Shown here: in pieces, positions 38,939 through 47,253 of the stretch | Layout: each line of letters starts with the position of its first letter | Position numbering within the stretch: the first letter of the stretch is position 1 | Source of the DNA: Actinomycetota bacterium | GTDB taxonomy: Bacteria > Actinomycetota > CADDZG01 > JAHWKV01 > JAOPZY01 | DNA: 64,000 bases | Reading direction: 5' to 3' | Assembly: GCA_035765775.1 (NCBI GenBank) | Contig: DASTWV010000021.1 | Coordinates: 1 to 64,000, forward strand | Program-made: the position numbers and the translations under genes | Notes under the pieces: generated by a model | Told to the model about the DNA's origin: nothing | Databases searched by the model: none | The model's input: the letters and a program-made list of their open reading frames with translations, nothing else

Positions 38939-39577
38939 TCACTGCGGAGCGGTCTCCCCGCTCGGAGCTGCCGGGACCAGAGACTCCCACTTCGGCGTAC
39001 CGCGCAGCAGGGCGGGGTGGGTGACCATCAGGTGCCAGAGCAGAGCCTGCATCGACTCGGTCTGGGCAGTGATGTTGTTGGGATCGCCCACGGGCACGAG
39101 AATATGGGCATCGGCCCACCGGGCCACGGCGCCGCCGTCCCGCCCGACGATCCCCGCAACGTGGGCCCCCGCAGCCTGGGCCACCCGCATGGCATTCACC
39201 AGGTTGGGGCTGACCGCGCGGGTCTCGTCGCCACCGCCGACCGAGAAGACCAGCAGGCAGTCGCCCTCCCGCACCCGGGAGGCCGTCAGCCAGTCGGCGT
39301 ATGCCCGCCCCCACCCCTCATCATTCACCCGGGCAGTCAGTTCAGAGACGTTGTCGGAGACGCAGTAGGCCTCGAAGCCGGCCAGTTTGCGGAAGTCACA
39401 GGCAGCATGCGAGGCATGGCCAGCACCGCCCCCTGATCCGGCCAGGAACAGGCGACCGCCGCGCTCGCGTGTGTCAGCCAAGAGGTCGATCACAGCATCG
39501 ATCTGCGCCCTGGACAAACCCTGAAGTATTTCAACCGATTCAGCTAGAAATGCCGATGTGAAGGAGCTGTCAGACAT
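38939..39577 (-). CDS. gmhA: Phosphoheptose isomerase, SIS domain (GmhA)
   Basis: A 212-residue SIS-domain isomerase. The sugar-phosphate loop GSGGGAGHASHAA is at 47-59; CLLVFSVGGGDE and QTESMQALLWHLM follow, matching GmhA-type proteins, including the helix with Gln and the His used in proton transfer. It converts sedoheptulose 7-phosphate to D-glycero-D-manno-heptose 7-phosphate, the first step of the pathway whose other enzymes lie at 32322-38107. ATG 39577 has a TACAAT box 8 nt upstream, suggesting a nearly leaderless mRNA. It is divergent from a membrane protein gene. Confidence 0.9.
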   Translation of the reverse strand: MSDSSFTSAFLAESVEILQGLSRAQIDAVIDLLADTRERGGRLFLAGSGGGAGHASHAACDFRKLAGFEAYCVSDNVSELTARVNDEGWGRAYADWLTASRVREGDCLLVFSVGGGDETRAVSPNLVNAMRVAQAAGAHVAGIVGRDGGAVARWADAHILVPVGDPNNITAQTESMQALLWHLMVTHPALLRGTPKWESLVPAAPSGETAPQ

Positions 39578-39585
39578 TGAGCCGC

Positions 39586-39591
39586 ATTGTA
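39586..39591 (-). promoter_or_regulatory. -10 box of gmhA
   Basis: TACAAT on the minus strand ends 8 nt before ATG 39577. Five of six bases match TATAAT. Confidence 0.5.
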
Positions 39592-39613
39592 TCCGCAGGC
39601 GACCCGCCCCGCA

Positions 39614-39619
39614 TATCCT
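39614..39619 (+). promoter_or_regulatory. -10 box of the 39629 gene
   Basis: TATCCT ends 9 nt before GTG 39629, identical in sequence and spacing to the box in front of gmhB. Confidence 0.4.
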
Positions 39620-39628
39620 GACCCACTC

Positions 39629-40954
39629 GTGGACGCCCCGGCCGACGCATCGCTCACCGTCTCCCGGGCCGCTCGATCCCGGGACGCGGCCCGACTCCCA
39701 TGGAGACGATTGCCCCCGTGGGCCGTGCCCCTTATCGTCGCATCGGTCTCCGCCCTTGTGATCATCGCTCGCCGGCCGGATGCCGTGACCAACCCGCAGT
39801 TCTGGGCGGAGGACGGCGCGACGTGGTTTGCGCAGGCCTACCAGAAGGGGGGACTGCACGTACTGACGGCGCCCTATGGGGGCTACGTGATCGCCTGGGC
39901 TCGGCTGGTGGCCTGGGGAGCTCAGGCGTTCCCGGTGGGCCGCGCCCCACTTCTCTACAATCTGGCAGGCTTCGCCTTGCAACTTGCGCCGCCTGTCTAC
40001 ATTGCCACCCGACGCTTCGACCATCTCATCCCGGACTGGCGGGTGCGGGCGTTGTTGATCGCGCTCTACCTGGCGATTCCAGCGTCGGCCGAGATCGACG
40101 TCAACCTCACGAATGCCCAATGGCACGCGGCGGTCATGCTCCCGCTCCTGGCGTTTGCCCTTCCTCCCGTGCGCCTTTGGGGCCGGATTGTCGAGGGGGC
40201 ACTGTTTTTGCTTCTCGCGCTCACTGGTCCCTTCTGCCTGCTCATGCTCCCGCTCCTGGTCTGGTACGCCTGGGCGCGGAGGTGGCCACTCTGGTTGCGA
40301 GTGGTCTGCGGGCTGGACATGGTTGCGGTCGTGATCCAACTCCACGCCATCGCCCAATCCGCAGGGCAGCGACGCCTCGTGTTCGGGGGCCAGATCCCAC
40401 TGCTTGTCCGGGCGGCGGCTGGTCGGACGATCGTGAGTCTGGCCGTAGGCCAGCGGGGCTATGCTGCCCTGGTTTCGTCGGTCAGAGGCTGGCCGCTGAC
40501 CCTGATCCTGACTAGCGCGCTGGTCGTTGGCATCGTCATTCTCGCCCTGGCGTGGCTCCATGGCTCACTCGAGCTCCGGGTGTTCCTCGTGTACGGCGTT
40601 CTGATGCTGGGCTCCGCATTCCTGGTGGTTCCCGTCGGATCATCGGTCAAGAACCAGTGGGGAGCGCTTGCGATGCCCGGCCTGGGCGGGCGCTATTTCT
40701 TCGTTCCCATGTTGGCCGTGGTCGCAGCGCTGGGCTCCCTGCTAGGTGCCCGGCGGAGAGCTGTGCGCCGAGCCGCCCTCATTGTCGTCGCTGTGATCGT
40801 GTGTGTAGGGGTGCCCCTCGACTGGGTCGAGCCGCACTACGTCGATTACCACTTCTCCACGCAGGTTGCCCGCTGCTTCGCTGAGCCACGCGGCAGCCCG
40901 TGCCGGATTCCCATCAATCCGCCCGGGTGGTCGATCGAGTTCACGCGCCAGTAA
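39629..40954 (+). CDS. Polytopic membrane protein, GT-C-like
   Basis: A 441-residue protein with about ten hydrophobic helices. After the first helix (VPLIVASVSALVII) comes NPQFWAEDGATWFAQAY, an acidic 'ED' loop resembling those of GT-C glycosyltransferases and related uncharacterised actinobacterial membrane proteins. NLTNAQWHAAVMLPLLAF and GPFCLLMLPLLVW recur in that group. I do not recognise a named family. GTG 39629 gives a short basic N-terminus before the first helix; TTG 39587 is an alternative. The gene is divergent from gmhA and convergent with the giant at 40960. A role in glycan assembly is inferred from location. Confidence 0.82.
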   Translation: MDAPADASLTVSRAARSRDAARLPWRRLPPWAVPLIVASVSALVIIARRPDAVTNPQFWAEDGATWFAQAYQKGGLHVLTAPYGGYVIAWARLVAWGAQAFPVGRAPLLYNLAGFALQLAPPVYIATRRFDHLIPDWRVRALLIALYLAIPASAEIDVNLTNAQWHAAVMLPLLAFALPPVRLWGRIVEGALFLLLALTGPFCLLMLPLLVWYAWARRWPLWLRVVCGLDMVAVVIQLHAIAQSAGQRRLVFGGQIPLLVRAAAGRTIVSLAVGQRGYAALVSSVRGWPLTLILTSALVVGIVILALAWLHGSLELRVFLVYGVLMLGSAFLVVPVGSSVKNQWGALAMPGLGGRYFFVPMLAVVAALGSLLGARRRAVRRAALIVVAVIVCVGVPLDWVEPHYVDYHFSTQVARCFAEPRGSPCRIPINPPGWSIEFTRQ

Positions 40955-40959
40955 GGATG

Positions 40960-43929
40960 CTATGCCTCGATGTTGATCCGGAAAGGCCGCATAAGGTCTA
41001 GATTCGGATTATAGTAAGGGTCAATGATCTCCCCCGGATTCCCCCATCGAGCCCGAAAGAAGGTTTCATCCGCTTCGGGATGAAGCCTGCCCCGGCTCGC
41101 GCTCTCGTAATGGAACAGCTCGGCATACGGTGTGTACACGACCCGATAGCCCGCCCTCCATGTCCGAAGGCAGTAGTCAACGTCGTTGAAGGCCACCCGG
41201 AGGCCTTCATCGAAGCCCCTCAATTCCTCGAAGACGCTGGTCCTCGTCATCAGGCACGCTGCCGTCACTGCCGACACGTTGAGGATCGACTGCCCGAGCG
41301 AGAAGTACCCGCCGTGGTCGACGTTGCCTGCGGTACCCCGGCCGAGGCCCATGATGATGCCCTCGTGCTGGGGATGACCCTCGGGATACAGCAGCCGGGC
41401 GCCCACTGCGCCGATCTCAGCCTGGTGCGCATACTCCAGCATCGCCTCGATCCAACCTGGGCTAATTACCTCCGTGTCGTTGTTGAGGAACAGTAGGAAG
41501 TCGGTGCGTGCCTCGGCCGCGGCGACATTCATCATGTGGGCGAAATTGAAGGCGCCGGGGTACTCGATCACTCGGCCTTTGACGGAGGCAAGGTACTCCC
41601 AAGTCTCCTCCTCGGCGGATTCGTTGTCGATGATGATCAGTTCGAAATTCCGGTACGTAGATAACCGTTGGATGCTCTCCACGCATGGGCGGAGGAGGTC
41701 CAGCCGGTCCCGCGTCGGGATGAGAATCGCAACACTGGGTTCGCCCTGGACCCGGTAGCGCACCCGGTGGCTGCCCTTCCACAGTCCATTGGTGACATCG
41801 CCCTCATGGCCTCGCCGGCGGAGGCAGTCCTGCAAGGCCCGCGCTCCCGCTTGATAGGCCCAAGGCTTCGCTTCGGGCGACGCTGCAGCCGATCCAGGCA
41901 CCTTTCGCCATGTGTACAGGGGCAGCGGGATGTGGGCTATGCGATCGGTGGCTTCAGTGACCCGCAGCGCCAAGTCGTGATCCTGACTCCCGTCGTAGCC
42001 GGGCCGCAGCCCACCCACCCGGTTCAAGACAGTCGCCCGGTAAACCGCAAAATGGGTCACATAATTCGTGGTCAAGAGAAGCTCCGGTGACCAGTCCGGC
42101 TTGAAAAATACATCTGTCAGGCGACCGTCTGGATCTCGTTTGTCCTCATCGCTATAGATGAAATCAAGATCCCGCTGTTTGTTCAGGAGGCGCACGACTT
42201 CGAACAGGGCATTGGGCTTCAGTTCGTCGTCGTGGTCGAGGAATCCGATGAACTGACCGCTGGCTGCCTGAACCCCGAGGTCGGTCGCCACGGAGATGCC
42301 CGAGTTCCCTGCCGAGCGGATAATCCGAATGCCCCGACGGCCCCGGTACCGCCGGAGGGTCTTCAGCATCGCGCGGTCTGAGGAGCCGTCGTCGACGATG
42401 CAAAGTTCCCAGTTCGAGTACGTCTGCGCGCGCACCGATTCGACGGCATCGACCAGCCAGCCGGGAGGCGTGTTGAAGGCCGGCATGACGATGCTGATCT
42501 TTGGTCGGTACGCGAAACGAACGGCTTCCTCGGCTTGGGCGGCCAGGTCGGCGGGGGACAACTGATGGTGCTCGAGCCAGATTTGGTACTCGTCGTTGTA
42601 CGAAAGGTTGGATCCGGCGGGCAGGCCGGCGGGTAGCACCCGAGGCGAGCGAGTTGCCGCGCTGAACGATGGCATCCCGGCCCCCAAGCGGGCCATGCGC
42701 TTGAGCACGCCGCGAGGACCCTCGGATCCCGCCACCCGCAGGGCCTGGACGCCGACGAGCAGGGCTTGGCGACGGCGGGTCGGCCACGGTGCCATGCGAT
42801 CCATTTCACGGATGGCACGCTGGACGACCCGGTAGCTCGTCCGGCCGCGAATCAGGTCGAGCTCGGCCCGCAGAGCGGTCGCCTCGGCGCGCACTGCAAC
42901 AAGCTCTTCTTCCCGTTGCGCATATGCCGTGCTAGCGGACAGCGCCTCCTCGAGGAGTCGTTCCTGGGTGGCTACCTCATCGCGGAGATGAGCGATCTGG
43001 CGATCCCGGTCGGCGAGCGCCTCGCGTTGCGATTCCAGGCCCCGGTCTTTCTCCTGGAGCGCAGCCCGCTGGTCTTCCAGGCCCCGGTCCTTTTCCGTCA
43101 GAGCAGCATGTTGCACGGCAATCGCTTCGTCCTTGGCAACAACGGCGTCGTGCTCTCGACGAATGATGGCGTGAAGATTTTCCCGCTCCGCGGCATCGGC
43201 ACGCTCCCGGGCGCCGGCGTGAATGAGGTTCTGCTTCAGGGAGAAACGATGCCCGAGTTCGAAGAAGAGTTGGCGCAACGCTGGGTCGTTGTGGAGCGAT
43301 TCTCGCAATCCTGTAAGTTGCGAGGGCTCATCCGGTCCAACCGACAACACCCCAAGGCCGTGACCATGAAGGAACTCGAAATGAGGATAGTCATTTGAGA
43401 TCTCGGACCAGAAACGCCACACCCCAAAGTCGCCGCCGCGCTCATTGGTGTCATGGAACAACACAGTGGCGCGCGTACTGAGTTTCGGGCGCCAAGTCTC
43501 GAAATCATGGCGGACGGCCTCATAGGTGTGGAAGCCGTCGATGTGGAGCAGGTCGATGGATCCGTCCTCAAACTGCTGGGCTGCCTCATCAAATGTGCTT
43601 TGGATAAGTGACGAGAAGGTGCCATAGGCGTCATCGTGGTGCGCACGTAGGTCGGCCAGGACCTCGGGGCCGTAGCGGCCCGATTGGCTATCTCCCTCCC
43701 AGGTGTCGACTGCGTAGCAGCGGGTGGGCGGGGTGAGTTCTGAGGCAGCTTGGCAGAACGCGCAGTACGAATCGCCGGCATGCGTGCCGAGTTCGACGAG
43801 GAGCCGCGGCTGGGTGAGGTGCACGACCAAGAAGGCGAACGGGATGTGCTCAACCCACGCCGACTCGGTGGTCAGTCGCCGTGGGGCTGCCCACAAGGCG
43901 GGATAGCCTCTGAGATCAAAATCGACCAT
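40960..43929 (-). CDS. Methyltransferase-coiled coil-double GT2 fusion
   Basis: A 989-residue protein. Residues ~35-230 are a Methyltransf_24-type SAM domain (LLVELGTHAGDSYCAFCQAA, RCYAVDTWEGD, IDLLHIDGFHTYEAV, TVLFHDTNERGGDFGVW). Residues ~250-360 are a coiled coil with repeated EKDRGLE(D/S)QR(A/E)AL units. A GT2 domain starts near 476 (KISIVMPAFNTPPGWLVDAV, FIYSDEDKRDPDGRLTDVFF) and a second near 730 (SVAILIPTRDRLDLLRPCVE, LLFLNNDTEVISPGWIEAML). Such proteins build O-antigen-like chains and may cap them. ATG 43929 with GAGGG upstream is chosen; GTG 43968 would add 13 residues. Confidence 0.88.
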   Translation of the reverse strand: MVDFDLRGYPALWAAPRRLTTESAWVEHIPFAFLVVHLTQPRLLVELGTHAGDSYCAFCQAASELTPPTRCYAVDTWEGDSQSGRYGPEVLADLRAHHDDAYGTFSSLIQSTFDEAAQQFEDGSIDLLHIDGFHTYEAVRHDFETWRPKLSTRATVLFHDTNERGGDFGVWRFWSEISNDYPHFEFLHGHGLGVLSVGPDEPSQLTGLRESLHNDPALRQLFFELGHRFSLKQNLIHAGARERADAAERENLHAIIRREHDAVVAKDEAIAVQHAALTEKDRGLEDQRAALQEKDRGLESQREALADRDRQIAHLRDEVATQERLLEEALSASTAYAQREEELVAVRAEATALRAELDLIRGRTSYRVVQRAIREMDRMAPWPTRRRQALLVGVQALRVAGSEGPRGVLKRMARLGAGMPSFSAATRSPRVLPAGLPAGSNLSYNDEYQIWLEHHQLSPADLAAQAEEAVRFAYRPKISIVMPAFNTPPGWLVDAVESVRAQTYSNWELCIVDDGSSDRAMLKTLRRYRGRRGIRIIRSAGNSGISVATDLGVQAASGQFIGFLDHDDELKPNALFEVVRLLNKQRDLDFIYSDEDKRDPDGRLTDVFFKPDWSPELLLTTNYVTHFAVYRATVLNRVGGLRPGYDGSQDHDLALRVTEATDRIAHIPLPLYTWRKVPGSAAASPEAKPWAYQAGARALQDCLRRRGHEGDVTNGLWKGSHRVRYRVQGEPSVAILIPTRDRLDLLRPCVESIQRLSTYRNFELIIIDNESAEEETWEYLASVKGRVIEYPGAFNFAHMMNVAAAEARTDFLLFLNNDTEVISPGWIEAMLEYAHQAEIGAVGARLLYPEGHPQHEGIIMGLGRGTAGNVDHGGYFSLGQSILNVSAVTAACLMTRTSVFEELRGFDEGLRVAFNDVDYCLRTWRAGYRVVYTPYAELFHYESASRGRLHPEADETFFRARWGNPGEIIDPYYNPNLDLMRPFRINIEA

Positions 43930-44020
43930 ACCAATTTTTCCCTCTAACGTTTCTCCAGCATCCCTCACGCTATCAGGCTCGGGGAAGCCGCTCCGGGGGC
44001 TGCGGGTCCACCCGCACCGC

Positions 44021-44026
44021 TATACT
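44021..44026 (+). promoter_or_regulatory. -10 box of the 44037 gene
   Basis: TATACT ends 10 nt before GTG 44037, so the leader would be about four nucleotides. No Shine-Dalgarno sequence is present. Confidence 0.45.
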
Positions 44027-44036
44027 CGCAGTCCTT

Positions 44037-46274
44037 GTGAGCCCCGGGGCAAAATATCGTGCGGTTATCCCGGCACTTGTTATCGCAGCCTTCGTTCTTC
44101 TGGGGAACCTTCTTTTTCTTATTGGAGTGTTCCGCGCGAACCCGGCCCTTTACCGATCGGGATTGTCGCCCAACGTGAAGCAGGGCCCGCTTCCTGGGGA
44201 CTACACCATCGATCCCAACGACGGGTTCACGTCGCAGGCCCTGGGGCGGCTTGCTGCCGAGGACTGGTTGCACGGTCATGTCCCCTACTGGAATCGCTAT
44301 GAGGGCTTGGGAACCCCGTTGGCGGGCGAGATGCAGTCGGCCGCGATGTTTCCTCTGGTGCCCTTACTCGTCTTCCCAGACGGCCTCCTGTACATGCATG
44401 TTGTCCTCGAAATCACCGCAGGAATAGCGACATTTTTCTTCCTCGCCCAGCTAGGCAGGTCGCGCCCCTCGGCGATGCTGGGCGGGTGTCTTTTTGCCTT
44501 GTCCGGCACCTTCGGGTGGCTGACCAACGCAATTTTCAACCCTATCGCGTTCCTCCCTCTCATCATGTTTGCTCTGGAACGCATCCGCTCGCGCGTGCAA
44601 GGCGATCAACGACTCGGCTGGGGTCTGTTGGGCGTGGCCGTTGCGCTGGCCGCCTATGCGGGGTTCCCAGAAGTCGCGTTTCTGGATTTGCTGTTCGTGG
44701 CGGGGTGGGCAGTTCTGCGCTGCTTACAGCTCCCGGGGAACAAGCGGCTTGCCTTCACCCTACGCTTGGGTGCGGGAGGTCTTTTGGGACTGGTGCTGTC
44801 TGCGCCCATCCTCATTCCGTTCGCCGACTACTTGGCCCAGGCCAATAACGCCCATGCGGAGATCAGCGCCGGGATCCTGGTCAACATCTCGCTGTTTGCT
44901 CTCTTCATGCCGTACATCTACGGCCCTATCTTCGGATTCCATTCGTTCGATCATACAAGCCGGTTAGGTCTGTTCTGGGGCAGTATTGGGGGGTATCTCT
45001 CCGCAGGCGTTGTGGCGTTGGGTGTGGTCGGCCTGGCCGGGCGCCGCGATCGAGGCGTCAAGGCCTATCTGGCCCTGTGGTCACTGCTGGTCTGCCTCAA
45101 GATCTACGGCTTCAAGCCTGTCGGGCGTGCCATCGACTTGATTCCGGGGGTCGGGCCGACCGCCTTTTACCGCTATGCCTTGGTGTCTGTGGAATTTGCC
45201 CTCATCGTCCTCGCCATGGCCGGCTTGGACGACCTCAGGGACGGCGTCTTGAGCCGGCTCGGCCTCGCCCTCGGCAGCATCGCAGGCCTGGGTGTCTGTG
45301 CTGGATTTACCGTGGGTGCCCGCGGCGAAGTGCGGGTCCTTATCGGTGCTCCCGATCACCACACCTGGGCAGTGGCCTCAGCGGTCGCTGCCTTGGGTGT
45401 GATGCTTCTCATCTTCGGCGCCGCCCTGACGTTACCCCGCGCCAGCCCCTGGATCGTCTCCGCCGCGGTCGCGATTGAGACCCTTGGCTTGTACATGGTG
45501 CCGCAGTTCTCGACACCCACTGCGGCACCGATCGACCAGGCCCCGGTGAACTTCCTGAGGAGCCACATTGGCTTGAGCCGCGTCTACTCGCTCGGCCCAA
45601 TGGCTCCGGACTACGGGTCTTACTTTGCCGTTCCGCAGATTGACGTCAACGACGCATTGATCCCGAGGTCTTGGTCACATTACATCACCAACGATCTCGA
45701 TCCGAACTCCAATTCCCTGGTGTTCAATGGGATCTATCAGCCCGACCCCAACGGTCCATCACCCGCGGCCATGCTCCTGGCGCGGCTGCCGAAGTACGAG
45801 GCGATCGGGGTCCGCTACATCTTCGGCAACCCCGGCACCCTGCCGGACAATGCGGCGCAGCAGGGCGTGCAGCCTGTCTACCGGGATCCGTTGTTCGAAA
45901 TATGGGAGCTTCCGGCTCCGGATCCGTACTACAAGACGAGCGACCAAGCGGCGTGCCAGGTAACGCCGGAGGGCCCGGACCGCGTAGGCCTCCAGTGCGC
46001 CAGTCCCGGCGTCCTTGTGCGCAACGCCCAGTTTATGCCGGGCTGGAAAGCGACGATTAATGGCCGGCCGGTTGCAATTTCTGCCAAGGACTCCCTGCTG
46101 CAACAGGTGAACGTGCCTGCCGGCGCCAGCCTGGTTTCGTTCGCCTATGTTCCACCTTACATGCGGGAGGCCTGGCTATTATTCGCTGTCGCCATCTGCG
46201 GGTTCATCCTCCTCTGGCTGTTGCCGAGGCTCAGAGCAAGCCATTCTCAACCGCGTGCACGATCCACGGGATGA
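44037..46274 (+). CDS. YfhO-like large membrane protein
   Basis: A 745-residue protein with about twelve membrane helices and a C-terminal extracytoplasmic part. The N-terminal loop after helix 1 (GDYTIDPNDGFTSQALGRLA, then HVPYWNRYEGLGTPL) and PGWKATINGRPV near residue 665 match YfhO-type proteins, which in Gram-positive bacteria help glycosylate surface polymers using lipid-linked sugars (GT-C fold). GTG 44037 has a short-leader promoter. The DNA here is visibly poorer in GC than the flanking glycosyltransferase genes, suggesting separate origin. The end overlaps the convergent epimerase gene by 44 bp, so one of the two 3' ends may be recent. Confidence 0.85.
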   Translation: MSPGAKYRAVIPALVIAAFVLLGNLLFLIGVFRANPALYRSGLSPNVKQGPLPGDYTIDPNDGFTSQALGRLAAEDWLHGHVPYWNRYEGLGTPLAGEMQSAAMFPLVPLLVFPDGLLYMHVVLEITAGIATFFFLAQLGRSRPSAMLGGCLFALSGTFGWLTNAIFNPIAFLPLIMFALERIRSRVQGDQRLGWGLLGVAVALAAYAGFPEVAFLDLLFVAGWAVLRCLQLPGNKRLAFTLRLGAGGLLGLVLSAPILIPFADYLAQANNAHAEISAGILVNISLFALFMPYIYGPIFGFHSFDHTSRLGLFWGSIGGYLSAGVVALGVVGLAGRRDRGVKAYLALWSLLVCLKIYGFKPVGRAIDLIPGVGPTAFYRYALVSVEFALIVLAMAGLDDLRDGVLSRLGLALGSIAGLGVCAGFTVGARGEVRVLIGAPDHHTWAVASAVAALGVMLLIFGAALTLPRASPWIVSAAVAIETLGLYMVPQFSTPTAAPIDQAPVNFLRSHIGLSRVYSLGPMAPDYGSYFAVPQIDVNDALIPRSWSHYITNDLDPNSNSLVFNGIYQPDPNGPSPAAMLLARLPKYEAIGVRYIFGNPGTLPDNAAQQGVQPVYRDPLFEIWELPAPDPYYKTSDQAACQVTPEGPDRVGLQCASPGVLVRNAQFMPGWKATINGRPVAISAKDSLLQQVNVPAGASLVSFAYVPPYMREAWLLFAVAICGFILLWLLPRLRASHSQPRARSTG

Positions 46275-47253
46275 CCTCGTCCAGCATGGTCTCCAGGCTG
46301 GTGGTCGCCTCGAAGCCCAGCACCCGGCGGGCCTTCCCCACATCCGGCACCCTCCGTTGGACGTCGTGCTCGAAGGGGGTGTCGCGCACGTAGCGCATCG
46401 GCTCGTCGCCGCGGATCTTCCGCCAGATGATCTCGGCCAGCTCCAGCACCGTGGTGGACTGCGCCGTGGACAGGTTGAAGTCCTCGTTCATCGCCTCGGG
46501 GTGCTCGAGGGTGCCGACGATGCCCTTGGCCAGGTCGCCGCCGTAGGTGTAGTGGCGGATCTGGCTGCCGTCGCCCAGGATGTGCAGCGGATCCTGGCCC
46601 TTCACCACCTTCTGCACCAGGTCGGGCACGACGTGGCTCATGGCGAGCTTGATGTTGCCGCTGGGGATCTCCACGTCACCCAGGGCCCGGCCCTCGCCGA
46701 CGCCCACGCAGTTGAACGGCCGCACGATCGTATAGGGCAGGGCGTACTGCTGGTGCGCCGCCCGGGCAAAGTACTCCACGGCCAGCTTCTGGAACCCGTA
46801 GGAGGATAGGGGCGGCGGGATCTTGCGCTCGTCACCCTCGGCACTGGGCCAGTGGTCGGTCGCCTCGTAGACCATCGAGGAGCTGACAAAGGTCATCTTC
46901 TTCAGGCGGCCGGCGGGGAGCACGTTGATGGCGGCATCGCACGAGGCAGCAATGATCCGCTCGTTGGCGGCCAGCAGGTCGTAGGCGTAGGTGTGGAAGT
47001 AGGAGATCCCACCGATCATGGCCGCGCCCGCGATGAAATGTTCGCAGTCGGTCAGCAACTCGGTGACCAGCTTCACGTCCCGGGCGTCGCCCTCCACGAA
47101 GTGGTAGCGGGGGTGGTTGTCATAGGACTTCTCCACCTTGCCGTACTTCGAGTAGTTGTCCAGGCCGTTGACGTGGTAGCCCTGCGCCAGAAGCTCCTCG
47201 ACGACGTAGCCGCCGATGAAGCCGGCCGAACCGGTGACGAGAACGGTGGTCAT
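46231..47253 (-). CDS. NAD-dependent nucleotide-sugar epimerase
   Basis: A 340-residue extended SDR, ATG 47253 with GGAG 8 nt upstream. The cofactor motif is VLVTGSAGFIGGYVVEELL; FVSSSMVYEATDHWPSAEGD and SSYGFQKLAVEYFAR carry the Ser and Tyr-x3-Lys. IVRPFNCVGVGE is typical of UDP-sugar 4-epimerases and dehydratases. Its operon partners are a GT2 and a nucleotide-sugar dehydrogenase, so the substrate is probably a UDP- or GDP-uronic acid or a related sugar. The ATG overlaps the GT2 stop as ATGA. Substrate specificity is not readable. Confidence 0.9.
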   Translation of the reverse strand: MTTVLVTGSAGFIGGYVVEELLAQGYHVNGLDNYSKYGKVEKSYDNHPRYHFVEGDARDVKLVTELLTDCEHFIAGAAMIGGISYFHTYAYDLLAANERIIAASCDAAINVLPAGRLKKMTFVSSSMVYEATDHWPSAEGDERKIPPPLSSYGFQKLAVEYFARAAHQQYALPYTIVRPFNCVGVGEGRALGDVEIPSGNIKLAMSHVVPDLVQKVVKGQDPLHILGDGSQIRHYTYGGDLAKGIVGTLEHPEAMNEDFNLSTAQSTTVLELAEIIWRKIRGDEPMRYVRDTPFEHDVQRRVPDVGKARRVLGFEATTSLETMLDEVIPWIVHAVENGLL

